Of a stretch of 64,000 bases of DNA, positions 26,618 to 34,812 are shown piece by piece. Position 1 is the stretch's first letter, and every line of letters starts with the position of its first letter. The stretch is from Burkholderia ambifaria AMMD (GTDB lineage: Bacteria; Pseudomonadota; Gammaproteobacteria; Burkholderiales; Burkholderiaceae), in contig NC_008392.1 of assembly GCF_000203915.1 (NCBI RefSeq), positions 248,001-312,000 on the forward strand, in the 5' to 3' direction. The notes under the pieces are model-generated. The model was not told the DNA's origin. It was given only the letters and a program-made list of their open reading frames with translations, and made no database searches. Both the position numbers and the translations under genes were made by a program.

Positions 26618-26701
26618 ATGAAACTGGTTTTGGTAGGTGCTTTGTTGTGCTGTGTGATCGTCTTCCTGTTCTGGGGCAACCCAAGAGACGGCGACCGGTA
26701 G
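26618..26701 (+). CDS. Possible 27-residue hydrophobic peptide
   Basis: ATG at 26618 opens 27 codons to TAG. The product is a single hydrophobic stretch (LVLVGALLCCVIVFLFW) followed by a short polar tail with Asp/Arg, as in small single-span membrane proteins. AAGG lies about nine bases upstream. Codon use is AT-richer than neighbours. It is too short to be sure. Confidence 0.35.
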   Translation: MKLVLVGALLCCVIVFLFWGNPRDGDR

Positions 26702-26844
26702 CGCATCCGTCGCCATCGTATGACCTCGAGTCGGTGGCGTAAGAAGAGCGCCGCCGCGTACGCTCCAGCAGCGCCCTCGCCCATTTCAACGAAGACCGCT
26801 TTGCGCCGACGGCCTGCCGGCCGCCGCGCGGCGTGCCGGCTATC

Positions 26845-27537
26845 TCAGGTCCGCACGGCAGGCGCCGCGTCATGCGCGCCGGACGTCAATGCCAGTGCCG
26901 CAAGCGCGCCGGCCGGCGCGAGCAGCGCCCAGAATCCGATGTAGCGAAAGCCGAGCGCGCCCGCCATTGCGCCCAGCGCGAACGCGACGATCGCCGGCAG
27001 CATCTTGCCGAAGCGTGCGCGTGCGGCCACGCGCGCGCTGTCGGCCGTGCCGGCCGACAACAGGTCGACGACATCGAGAATCGCCTGCGTGACGTTGCCC
27101 GTCATCACCGTGTTCGGCACGCTTGCGCGCGCGATCACGCGCGGATGCGCGTTCTGCACGCCCATCGCGAACGTGCCGACGATGCCGGCCAACAGCACCG
27201 GCAGGCTGTCGGACTGCGTGACGGGCGTCGCCCATACGCCGGCCGCACAGAAGCCGAGCAGCATCACGGCCTGCACCGCATACAGCGCACGCGCGCCTTG
27301 CCATGCCGGCCGCGCGGACAACGACCGCGCGATCAGGCTCGCCGCGATGACGCCGCATATGAAGGCGGGAAACACGCTCAGTTTCAGCACGAGGCCCTGC
27401 CCGAATCCGGCAACGCCGGCGCCGATCAGCACGAAGTTGCCCGTCACGTGTGCGGTGAACAACCCGAACAGCGAGACGAAGCTCAGCGTATCGACGAACC
27501 CGGCGACCGCGGAAAGAAGGGTGTCTTCAGATTTCAA
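26845..27537 (-). CDS. DUF1275 (YoaK-like) membrane protein
   Basis: A 230-residue integral membrane protein with about six hydrophobic segments. The family signature is clear at the N-terminus (GFVDTLSFVSLFGLFTAHVTGN) and in GVQNAHPRV and MTGNVTQ; it is usually called YoaK/DUF1275 and has no established function. The start is TTG 27537, the only start that retains the conserved N-terminus, without a good ribosome binding site. It lies 89 bases downstream of the DoxX gene on the same strand, separated by a very strong hairpin, so it may depend on readthrough. Confidence 0.85.
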   Translation of the reverse strand: MKSEDTLLSAVAGFVDTLSFVSLFGLFTAHVTGNFVLIGAGVAGFGQGLVLKLSVFPAFICGVIAASLIARSLSARPAWQGARALYAVQAVMLLGFCAAGVWATPVTQSDSLPVLLAGIVGTFAMGVQNAHPRVIARASVPNTVMTGNVTQAILDVVDLLSAGTADSARVAARARFGKMLPAIVAFALGAMAGALGFRYIGFWALLAPAGALAALALTSGAHDAAPAVRT

Positions 27538-27562
27538 TTCGTGATGTTTGCGTAAAGGTTGG

Positions 27563-27601
27563 GCGACGCGGCGACCGTGGATGGCACGGTTGCCGCGTCG
27601 C
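27563..27601 (-). terminator. Very strong hairpin between the DoxX and DUF1275 genes
   Basis: A 17-base-pair stem (CGACGCGGC-ACCGTG type arms with one G-T wobble) around a five-base loop lies between the DoxX stop (27627) and the DUF1275 start (27537). On the minus strand it is followed by CCAACCTTTACG. Either the terminator of the upstream operon or an intercistronic stabilising or attenuating hairpin. Confidence 0.65.
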
Positions 27602-27626
27602 GTTCGCGGGAGGACCGACCCGGCGG

Positions 27627-28073
27627 TCAGATATCGCGGTCGCCCTCCCCCCGTTGAATATCGCCGACGATGGTGACAAGGACGAGCGCCGCAATCAAGC
27701 CCAGGTGTTCAAAAAAGCTGTTCAGCGCCATGAAATGTTCGGCGCCCGAGCGATTCCAGAAATCGTTCGCCACGAGCATCGCGACCAGCGTCAGCATGCC
27801 GAGGCTGCCCGCGCCGAGCCACGTGAAGCGGCGAAACACCACGCACAGCGAGCCGCCGATCTCGACCGCAATCGCCAGCGCCGCCCACAGCGCCGGCGGG
27901 TGCAGGCCGAAATGCGCCTGCTCCGCGATCGCATCGCCGAAGTGCATCGCCTTGTTCACCCCGCCGATCAGGAACGCGGAAACGAGCGCGAGCCGGACCA
28001 GCGAACCGACCCACGCCTGCGACAGGAGCGCGCGAATCCACCCGGGGCTGCATCGGCCGGTCACGGTCGTCAT
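27627..28073 (-). CDS. DoxX-family membrane protein
   Basis: A 148-residue protein with four hydrophobic segments and the DoxX-like features (LVRLALVSAFLIGGVNKAMHF, then GGSLCVVF and a NSFFEHLGL loop). DoxX-family proteins are small inner-membrane proteins, some linked to redox or quinone chemistry. The start at 28073 is one base after the amidohydrolase stop codon, so translation is coupled. It is the last gene of the YcaC-like/XapX/amidohydrolase operon. Confidence 0.8.
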   Translation of the reverse strand: MTTVTGRCSPGWIRALLSQAWVGSLVRLALVSAFLIGGVNKAMHFGDAIAEQAHFGLHPPALWAALAIAVEIGGSLCVVFRRFTWLGAGSLGMLTLVAMLVANDFWNRSGAEHFMALNSFFEHLGLIAALVLVTIVGDIQRGEGDRDI

Positions 28074-28074
28074 G

Positions 28075-29967
28075 TCAGACCGCCCAGCACGAACAGCCGA
28101 ACGCGCCCCAGAAACCCTTCGCGTCCGAGGTCGGCAACGTGCGGCCCCACGCGCTCGCATGCGCATGGCCGTGCATCCCGCACGCGGTCGAACAAGCGCA
28201 CGCGGCAGCGGCCGCTGCTGCTCGCTGCAGCGGCGCGCCCTCGCGCTGCGTCGCGCCCCAGCCGCCATAGCCGCCGTAGGTGCGCACCGGCGACCAGTCC
28301 GGCATCGCCGGCGGAATCGGCAAATCGTGCGACGCGAACGGCCCGGCACCCCACACGATCCGGCCGCCGACCACCGTCAGCAACGCGGTCGTGTCGGCGA
28401 TATCGTCCTCCGCGCACGTGAAGAAATCACGATCGGGGACCATCAGGTCCGCGAGCTGACCGACCGCGATGCGGCCCTTCTTGCCCACTTCGTTCGAGAA
28501 CCACGTCACGTACTCGGTCCACATGCGCAGTGCGGTTTCGCGATCGAGCAGGTTGCGCTGCGGATACAGGCGCGTGCCGCCGACCGTCTTGCCCGTCACG
28601 AGCCATGCGAGCGACACCCACGGGTTGTACGACGCCACCCGCGTCGCATCCGTGCCGGCCGACACCTTGATGCCCTTGGACAGCATCTTCGCGACCGGCG
28701 GCGTCGCCTCGGCCGCCTGCGCGCCATAACGCTCGACGAAGTACTCGCCCTGATACGCCATCCGGTGCTGCACCGCGATGCCGCCGCCGAGCGCCGCGAT
28801 CCGGTCCATCGATCGCTCGGAGATCGTTTCCGCGTGATCGAAGAACCAGTTCAGCCCTTCGAGCGGGATGTCCTCGTTGACCTTCTCGAACACGTCGAGC
28901 GCGCGGCTGATCGTTTCGTCATAGGTCGCATGCATGCGCCACGGCCAGCGGTTCTGCGCGAGCACGCGCACGACGCCTTCGAGATCGTCTTCCATCTGCG
29001 CGGGCAGGTCCGGACGCGCGACGCGGAAATCCTCGAAGTCAGCCGCGGAAAACACCAGCATCTCGCCCGCGCCGTTATGACGGAAGTAGTCGGTGCCGTC
29101 GTGATACTTGACGCTCTTGGTCCAGTTCACGAAGTCTTCCTTCTCCGCGTTCGGCTTCTGCGTGAACAGGTTGTACGCGATGCGGATCGTCATCTCGCCT
29201 GCGTCGTGCAGTTGGCGGATCACTTCGTAATCGTCGGGGTAGTTCTGCGAGCCGCCGCCCGCGTCGATCACACCCGTCACGCCGAGCCGGTTCAGCTCGC
29301 GCATGAAGTGGCGCGTCGAGTTGTACTGGTACTCGAACGGCAGCTTCGGACCCTTCGCGAGCGTCGCGTAGAGGATCGTCGCGTTCGGGTTCGCGAGCAG
29401 CAGGCCCGTCGGGTTGCCCGCGGCGTCGCGCAGGATCGTGCCGCCCGGCGGCTCCGGCGTGTCCTTTGTATAACCGACGACGCGCAGCGCGGCCGCGTTC
29501 AGCAGCGCGCGATCGTACAGGTGCAGGATGAACACCGGCGTATCGGGCGCGGCCGCGTTGAGCTCGTCGATCGTCGGCAGGCGCTTCTCGGCAAACTGAT
29601 GTTCGGTGAAGCCGCCGACCACGCGCACCCATTGCGGCGCCGGCGTGATCGCGACCTGCTGCCGCAGCATCTCCATCGCGACGGCGAGCGAGCGCACGCC
29701 GTCCCAGCGCAGCTCCATGTTGTAGTTCAGGCCGCCGCGAATCACGTGCGTATGGTTGTCGGTCAGGCCCGGCAGCACGGCGCGGCCGTCGAGGTCGACG
29801 ACTTTCGTCGCGCGGCCCGCGAGCGGCATGACATCCGCGTTGCTGCCGACCGCGACGAAGCGGCCGTCCTTGATCGCCACCGCGGTGGCGACGGGGTTCG
29901 CACGATCGAGCGTCGTGATGCGCCCGTTGTGCAGGATCAGATCCGGTTGGGTATCGGTTGCGGTCAT
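28075..29967 (-). CDS. Amidohydrolase-family protein (YtcJ-like), paralogue 1
   Basis: A 630-residue metal-dependent hydrolase of the PF07969/YtcJ type. The N-terminal beta-sandwich and DNHTH metal motif near residue 70, the HATYDE region and C-terminal SAGTDATRV metal site are present, so it is likely active on an amide, ester or cyclic substrate, still unknown. The C-terminal 60 residues are unusual: an Ala run with cysteines (AAAACACSTAC), a His-rich GMHGHAHA, and an end with FGCSCWAV. This Cys/His tail is not part of the normal family. GAGG is upstream of the ATG. The XapX gene ends 18 bases upstream and DoxX starts one base downstream. A close paralogue is at 46.4-48.3 kb. Confidence 0.88.
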   Translation of the reverse strand: MTATDTQPDLILHNGRITTLDRANPVATAVAIKDGRFVAVGSNADVMPLAGRATKVVDLDGRAVLPGLTDNHTHVIRGGLNYNMELRWDGVRSLAVAMEMLRQQVAITPAPQWVRVVGGFTEHQFAEKRLPTIDELNAAAPDTPVFILHLYDRALLNAAALRVVGYTKDTPEPPGGTILRDAAGNPTGLLLANPNATILYATLAKGPKLPFEYQYNSTRHFMRELNRLGVTGVIDAGGGSQNYPDDYEVIRQLHDAGEMTIRIAYNLFTQKPNAEKEDFVNWTKSVKYHDGTDYFRHNGAGEMLVFSAADFEDFRVARPDLPAQMEDDLEGVVRVLAQNRWPWRMHATYDETISRALDVFEKVNEDIPLEGLNWFFDHAETISERSMDRIAALGGGIAVQHRMAYQGEYFVERYGAQAAEATPPVAKMLSKGIKVSAGTDATRVASYNPWVSLAWLVTGKTVGGTRLYPQRNLLDRETALRMWTEYVTWFSNEVGKKGRIAVGQLADLMVPDRDFFTCAEDDIADTTALLTVVGGRIVWGAGPFASHDLPIPPAMPDWSPVRTYGGYGGWGATQREGAPLQRAAAAAAACACSTACGMHGHAHASAWGRTLPTSDAKGFWGAFGCSCWAV

Positions 29968-29985
29968 TGCGTCACCTCACTTCGA

Positions 29986-30153
29986 TCAAAGGCCGATGAG
30001 CTGCTTGAGGGCGGGGACCGCCTGCACGCCAATCAACATGCCGAGCAACCCGACCAGGGCGATCAGCGGCGGTGCGGGAGAGCGAACCTTGATAGCGCTG
30101 TAGATCACGCCTATCAGCAGGCCCGCACCAAGGGAAACCAGATAAGGTTCCAT
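29986..30153 (-). CDS. XapX-domain (DUF1427) small membrane protein, paralogue 1
   Basis: A 55-residue protein made of two hydrophobic segments with the XapX signature (SLGAGLLIGVIYSAIKVRSP, then APPLIALVGLLGMLIG). The family consists of short membrane proteins of unknown function. It is placed between the YcaC-like hydrolase gene and the amidohydrolase gene on the same strand, ending 18 bases before the latter. A second, longer XapX gene is divergently located at 31.3 kb. Confidence 0.8.
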   Translation of the reverse strand: MEPYLVSLGAGLLIGVIYSAIKVRSPAPPLIALVGLLGMLIGVQAVPALKQLIGL

Positions 30154-30318
30154 ACGATCAATCTCTCGAACAAATTGGAATGCAGGCGGATGCCCTGCAA
30201 ACGCTCCGCGGGCGGCCTGCGCGGATGAACCGCGTCACGCAGCCCGCATTGACGTATCACCGCCGCGGCGCGCTCATCGAGCACGACGCGGCGGCATAGA
30301 CAGTCCCGAGTGGGCTCG

Positions 30319-31005
30319 TTACTTCGCCGGCACCGGCGGAATCGACTCGTGCGGCGTCGCGGTGCGTTGCGGTGCCTTGTGGACCATCGTGTACGCGTAG
30401 TCGACGCCCATCCCGTATGCGCCCGAATGCTCCTTCGCGATCGCCATCACCGCGTCGTAGCTGTCGCGGCGCGCCCAGTCGCGTTGCCATTCGAGCAGCA
30501 CCTGCTGCCACGTGACCGGCACCACGCCGGCCTGCACCATGCGCTGCATCGCGATGTCGTGCGCGGCTTGCGACGTGCCGCCCGATGCGTCGGCGACCAT
30601 GTAGATCTCGTAGTCGCCTTCGAGCATCGCGCACAGTGCGAACGTCGTGTTGCAGACTTCGGTCCACAGGCCCGACACGACCACCTTCTTGCGGCCGTTC
30701 GCGGCCAGTGCGTCACGCACCTTCTGGTCGTCCCACGAGTTCATCGACGTGCGTTCGAGCGTCTTCTGGTTCGGGAACACGTCGAGCAGTTCGGGGTACG
30801 TATGCCCCGAGAAGCTGTCGCTTTCGACCGTCGTGATCGTGGTCGGGATGTTGAAGACCTTCGCAGCCTTCGCCAGGCCCACGACGTTGTTCTTCAGCAC
30901 CTGGCGATCGATCGACTGCACGCCGAACGCCATCTGCGGCTGCTGGTCGATGAAGATCAGCTGGCTGTTCTGGGGGGTGAGTACTTCAAGCTTCGGATTG
31001 CTCAT
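30319..31005 (-). CDS. Isochorismatase-like cysteine hydrolase (YcaC family)
   Basis: A 228-residue cysteine hydrolase. The catalytic triad features of the isochorismatase superfamily are visible: Asp in LIFIDQQPQMAF, a Lys region in the middle and the Cys in SGLWTEVCNTTFAL. The overall match is to YcaC-like proteins, whose substrate is not well established. MSNPKLEVLTPQN at 31005 has AAGGA about ten bases upstream; a second ATG (31014) is too close to that site. It is probably the first gene of an operon with XapX, amidohydrolase and DoxX genes. Confidence 0.85.
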   Translation of the reverse strand: MSNPKLEVLTPQNSQLIFIDQQPQMAFGVQSIDRQVLKNNVVGLAKAAKVFNIPTTITTVESDSFSGHTYPELLDVFPNQKTLERTSMNSWDDQKVRDALAANGRKKVVVSGLWTEVCNTTFALCAMLEGDYEIYMVADASGGTSQAAHDIAMQRMVQAGVVPVTWQQVLLEWQRDWARRDSYDAVMAIAKEHSGAYGMGVDYAYTMVHKAPQRTATPHESIPPVPAK

Positions 31006-31311
31006 GGCGATCATGTCCTTTGACGTGGAGAAAAATAAAGCCTGGCTCGCCGGCAAGCCGGGGGCCCGATGTGCTGTGCTGGGAGGTTTTTCCTGCCAAC
31101 GTCTTCCATTCAACATGGAAACTCGAAGCAATGCCAATTAATCGTTCTGTTTAAAAACCGCCTGAAAACCTATCCTTAAAAGATCTTAAATCGGGGGAAT
31201 TTTCGCGCCGCGCCAGCGATGACCTGATAGGCTGTTTTTCGACTTCACCGGTTCATCGGCGGGGATTTATTCGCACCTTCCACACGGTTGTCACCTACTT
31301 CAATTTATATT
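31006..31311. promoter_or_regulatory. AT-rich divergent promoter region
   Basis: About 305 bases between the YcaC-like operon (minus) and the second XapX gene (plus). The stretch 31130-31200 is unusually AT-rich for this genome and contains TTAAAAGATCTTAA with a palindromic AAGATCTT core. It must hold both promoters. The LysR product encoded at 31.7 kb is a candidate regulator. Confidence 0.5.
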
Positions 31312-31593
31312 ATGAAACCGTACGTTTCGTCGCTATTGGCCGGCATTCTCGCCGGCGCCGTCTACGCGTTGATCGGCGTGCAAGCGCCCGCGCCGCCCAC
31401 CATTGCGCTGGCCGGGCTGTTGGGCATCCTGGCCGGCGAACAGATCCTGCCGGTCGCTCGCCGGATGCTCGCGGGCATCCACCTGAAGGCCGCATGGAGC
31501 GAAGCGAAGTGCACGCAGCACATGTTCGGCTCGCTGCCCGGCGCGCAGCCGTCCAGCGCCGCGGCGAAGCACCACGAGTCGACGCCGACCTGA
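31312..31593 (+). CDS. XapX-domain (DUF1427) membrane protein, paralogue 2
   Basis: A 93-residue XapX protein. The first 50 residues (two hydrophobic segments, SSLLAGILAGAVYAL and TIALAGLLGILAG) match the paralogue at 30.0 kb, followed by a hydrophilic tail with AAWSEAKCTQHMFG that the shorter one lacks. There is no clear ribosome binding site. It is divergent from the YcaC-like operon and lies 75 bases before a LysR gene in the same orientation. Function unknown. Confidence 0.78.
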   Translation: MKPYVSSLLAGILAGAVYALIGVQAPAPPTIALAGLLGILAGEQILPVARRMLAGIHLKAAWSEAKCTQHMFGSLPGAQPSSAAAKHHESTPT

Positions 31594-31668
31594 CGGATCG
31601 CCATTGACTGGACAAAGGGGCTCGGCGCGTTAACATGACGGCCCGACGCCCTGCCTGTGAAATCCATC

Positions 31669-32577
31669 ATGAAGCTGTCATTCGAAGCGCTCGAAGCGCT
31701 GGACGCGATCGACCGTACCGGCACGTTCGCCGAAGCTGCGGAACTGCTGCATCGCGTCCCATCGGCCCTGACTTACCTCGTGCACAAGCTCGAGGGCGAC
31801 CTCGGCGTCGCGCTGTTCGACCGCAGCGGACGCCGTGCGAAGCTCACGCATGCGGGTCGCGTCGTCGTCGAAGAAGGCCGGCGGCTGCTGCATGCGGCCG
31901 AGCAGCTCGAACTCAAGGCGCAGCGCGCGCAGCAAGGCTGGGAAACCGAGCTGCGCATCTGTATCGACGAGATCCTGCCGTTCGACGCGCTATGGCCCCA
32001 CGTGCATGCGTTCTACGGGCTCGAAATGGACACGCGGCTGCGGCTCTCGACCGAAGTCCTCGGTGGTACGTGGGACGCGCTGGTAGCGCGCCGCGCGGAT
32101 CTCGTCGTCGGCGCGACGGGCGAGCCGCCGGAGCTGCCGGGCATCGTCACGCGGCCGATCGGCACGCTCAGGCACGTGTTCGCAATCGCGCCCACCCATC
32201 CGCTCGCGGCCCTGCCCGAACCGCTGTCGATGGCGTCGATCGTCGAGTATCGCGGCGCCGTGATCAGCGACACGTCCCGCGAACTGCAGCCGCGCTCGAT
32301 CGCTGTCGATGCCGGGCAGCCGACGCTCGCGGTCCCTACCCTCGCGGCCAAACTGGCCGCGCAGTGCGAAGGGCTCGCCGTGGGCACGCTGCCGGACTGC
32401 ATCGCGGCGCGCGCGATCGCACAGGGCAAGCTCGTCGCACGCCAGGTGACCGGCATGCGCGACACGACGCATTGCTACATGGCGTGGCGCGCCGACGAAG
32501 CCGGCCGCGCGTTGCGCTGGTGGGTCGAGCAGCTCGATCGCCCCGATCTCGTCGACCGGTTTCTCGCGCTTGCGTGA
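31669..32577 (+). CDS. LysR-family transcriptional regulator
   Basis: A 302-residue LysR regulator with the helix-turn-helix in the first 60 residues (EALEALDAIDRTGTFAEAAE, then the recognition helix region with SALTYLVHKLE) and a substrate-binding domain. I use ATG 31669 because it gives the family-typical MKLSFEALEALDAI start; a GTG at 31657 is an alternative. It shares orientation with the XapX gene and is divergent from the YcaC-like/amidohydrolase operon, so it is the likely local regulator. Confidence 0.88.
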   Translation: MKLSFEALEALDAIDRTGTFAEAAELLHRVPSALTYLVHKLEGDLGVALFDRSGRRAKLTHAGRVVVEEGRRLLHAAEQLELKAQRAQQGWETELRICIDEILPFDALWPHVHAFYGLEMDTRLRLSTEVLGGTWDALVARRADLVVGATGEPPELPGIVTRPIGTLRHVFAIAPTHPLAALPEPLSMASIVEYRGAVISDTSRELQPRSIAVDAGQPTLAVPTLAAKLAAQCEGLAVGTLPDCIAARAIAQGKLVARQVTGMRDTTHCYMAWRADEAGRALRWWVEQLDRPDLVDRFLALA

Positions 32578-32671
32578 TCCTGCCGCGGACGCGCTTCATT
32601 TCCTTCTCGGGTCGCGCGTGCGAATCTCCGCATCGCGCCGAACGTCATGATGGCACCGGCCGCGCGCGTCG

Positions 32672-34447
32672 TTACGGTTCGTCGCCTGTCTCGCAAGCGA
32701 GCGCATCCGCTTCGGGCCACGCGTCGTGAACGCCGCGGCTCGATCCGCCGCCCTGCGCAAGCGCCGCGGTATACGCGGCCAGCAAGCGCTTGCGCGCATC
32801 GTCTCGGGCCGGCGTCGCATCCAGATCCCGCATCGCGTCGAGCGCCACGCGCGCGCGTTCGCGACACTCGTCCACGAGCGACAGGTCCAGCAGGCACGGC
32901 ACCGCCACGGCCGCCAGCGCGATGCCGGTCTCCGCGTGGCCGTCCGGCGAAAACGCCCAGTCGAGCGCCGCGCGCAGATTGCCGAGTTCGCGGCGCACCA
33001 GATCGCGCCGCGATTCGGCCGGCGACCCATCGCCGCCGTCGGGCGCCAGCGTGAACAACGCAAGAAAGTAGTTCGCGTGCGCGAGCGCGGCGGCCGCGCT
33101 TTCGCCGTTGTTCTCGAGCTGCTGCAGCGCATACGCGCGCGTCGTGGTCAACAGCCGGTAGCGCGGCACGCCGTGCGCATTCTCGACATTCACGAGCGAC
33201 TTCGACACCAGGCCGGCGATCGTGTCGAGCAGGTCGGCATCGGCCAGCCCCGTCGTGCCGACGATGTCGCGCACCGCCTCGATCGAAAAACCGTCGCGGA
33301 ACACGCCGAGCCAGCGCAACAGCACGCGCTCCGTGCCCCCCAGCAGGCGGTAGCTCCAGTCGTACATCGCCTGCAGCGTCCGGTGGCGTGGCAACGCCGT
33401 GCGAAAGCCGCCGGTCAGCAACCGGAAATGGTCGTCGAGATGATCGGCCAGCACGTCGATGCCGAGCACGGCCGCACGGGCGGCGGCCAGTTCGATCGCC
33501 AGCGGCAGGCCGTCGAGATGCCGGCACACCGACGCCATCAGCGACACGCTGCGTTCGTCGAGCGGAAAGCGCGGATCGGCGGCGCACGCGCGTGCCGCGA
33601 ACAATTGCACCGCGCTTGCGCCCAGCGTGTCGGCCGCGCCGGCCCCTTCGTCGCCGACCTCGAGCGGCGGCACCGGACACTGTCGCTCGCCGTGGATGCG
33701 AAGCGCCTCGCGGCTGGTCGCCAGCACGCGCAGCCCGGTGTCGGACTCGGTCAGCACGGCGGCGATTCGCGCGGCTGCGTCCAGCAGATGCTCGCAGTTG
33801 TCGAGCACGAGCAACATCCTGCGATGCGCGACGCTCGCGAGCACCGCTTCGAGCGTCAGCGGGCGGGCCGGCAGCGCGAGGCCCAGCGCGTCGGCCAGCG
33901 CGGCGGGGACGAATTGCGGGCACGCGACCGTCGCCAGCGACACGAACGCCGCGCCATCCGGAAAGCGCGCCTCGGCCCGGAGCGCGGCTTCGACCGCGAC
34001 GCGCGTCTTGCCGATGCCGCCCGCGCCGACCAGCGTCACGACGCGCGACGCGTCGAGCGCCGCGAGGACATCGGCGACCATCTGCTCGCGCCCGACGAGC
34101 GCGGTCGGTGCGGGCGCGAGCCGGGACGTCGCGGGGCGCACGGCAGCCGCGCCTTCGGCGGGTTCGCTGACGAGCCGATAGCCGCGCCCCGGCACCGTGA
34201 CGATCAGATGCCGGTCCTGGCCCAGCGCCTTGCGCAACGACGCGATATGCACCTGCAGGTTGTTTTCTTCCACGAACGTGTGCGGCCACACGCGCTGCAT
34301 GATCTCGTCTTTCGAGACCAGCGCGCCATTTGCCTGAATCAGGAGTTCGAGAATTTCGAATGCACGGCTGCCGATGCGCAACAATTCGCCGTTCGCGCGA
34401 ATTTCACGTCTGTCGAGAAAAACGTGAAGCGTTCCAATGCGGATCAT
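32672..34447 (-). CDS. Winged-helix regulator fused to an NB-ARC/AAA-type ATPase (short paralogue)
   Basis: A 591-residue protein. Residues 1-95 form an OmpR-type winged-helix DNA-binding domain (VPGRGYRLV ending). A P-loop ATPase follows: GRE at 119-121, Walker A GAGGIGKT at 141-148, Walker B-like LLVLDNCEHLL, then ATSREAL and a GLPLAIELAAARA motif as in STAND/NB-ARC proteins. The C-terminal part is short, with no obvious TPR array. Its paralogue at 48.5-51.3 kb is 948 residues and has one. STAND regulators switch on ligand binding, but the signal is unknown. There is no Shine-Dalgarno sequence upstream on its own strand, so it may be translated weakly or leaderless. Confidence 0.85.
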   Translation of the reverse strand: MIRIGTLHVFLDRREIRANGELLRIGSRAFEILELLIQANGALVSKDEIMQRVWPHTFVEENNLQVHIASLRKALGQDRHLIVTVPGRGYRLVSEPAEGAAAVRPATSRLAPAPTALVGREQMVADVLAALDASRVVTLVGAGGIGKTRVAVEAALRAEARFPDGAAFVSLATVACPQFVPAALADALGLALPARPLTLEAVLASVAHRRMLLVLDNCEHLLDAAARIAAVLTESDTGLRVLATSREALRIHGERQCPVPPLEVGDEGAGAADTLGASAVQLFAARACAADPRFPLDERSVSLMASVCRHLDGLPLAIELAAARAAVLGIDVLADHLDDHFRLLTGGFRTALPRHRTLQAMYDWSYRLLGGTERVLLRWLGVFRDGFSIEAVRDIVGTTGLADADLLDTIAGLVSKSLVNVENAHGVPRYRLLTTTRAYALQQLENNGESAAAALAHANYFLALFTLAPDGGDGSPAESRRDLVRRELGNLRAALDWAFSPDGHAETGIALAAVAVPCLLDLSLVDECRERARVALDAMRDLDATPARDDARKRLLAAYTAALAQGGGSSRGVHDAWPEADALACETGDEP

Positions 34448-34812
34448 GGGAGGGTCTAATCGATGGCATTTATCGATGTCAGTCGAAATGACACCGATTT
34501 GACACCCAATGCTACGGCATTTACTGCGTATGATGATTCAAATTATCAGAATGGAATGAGCAAATTTTTTGAATCGTTGAAATCCGCGGGCCTCGCATCT
34601 TCTGCGCATGACACCGCATGGCGCCGCTCATTCCCCACCGGCGAAGCCGGGATTCACCGATGAATTGGATTTCGTACGATTAAACCGCGATTCGATTGAC
34701 GCGGAATTCGGGCGAGCCGCAGTTTCGGCCCGTATTTGAACGCGCGGTTCGAGATGAGCCGCAGCAAGGACGCCGGACGGCTGTGTGGCCGCCCGGCTAT
34801 GTCACGCCAACG
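34448..34812. other. AT-rich gap between two minus-strand genes
   Basis: About 365 bases, much of it (34450-34720) clearly AT-richer than the rest of the window. It holds the promoter of the winged-helix/ATPase regulator and one candidate small plus-strand gene. The AT bias may mark acquired DNA or a silenced promoter region. Confidence 0.4.
34463..34663 (+). CDS. Candidate small protein, 66 residues
   Basis: An ATG at 34463 preceded by GGGAGGG with eight-base spacing, a very good ribosome binding site, opens 66 codons. The product is polar and acidic at the start (SRNDTDLTPNATAFTAYDD) then FFESLKSAGLA; no family recognised. It lies in AT-rich DNA divergent from the winged-helix/ATPase regulator. 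Weakly supported. Confidence 0.3.
   Translation: MAFIDVSRNDTDLTPNATAFTAYDDSNYQNGMSKFFESLKSAGLASSAHDTAWRRSFPTGEAGIHR

Noticed and set aside
23953..26701. Prophage remnant
   Set aside because: The cluster of small genes resembles phage gene density, but no integrase, terminase, capsid or tail genes and no attachment repeats are seen.
27670..30228. 852-codon plus-strand open frame
   Set aside because: Antisense to the DoxX and amidohydrolase genes, Arg/His-rich and without domains; the minus strand has clear protein families.
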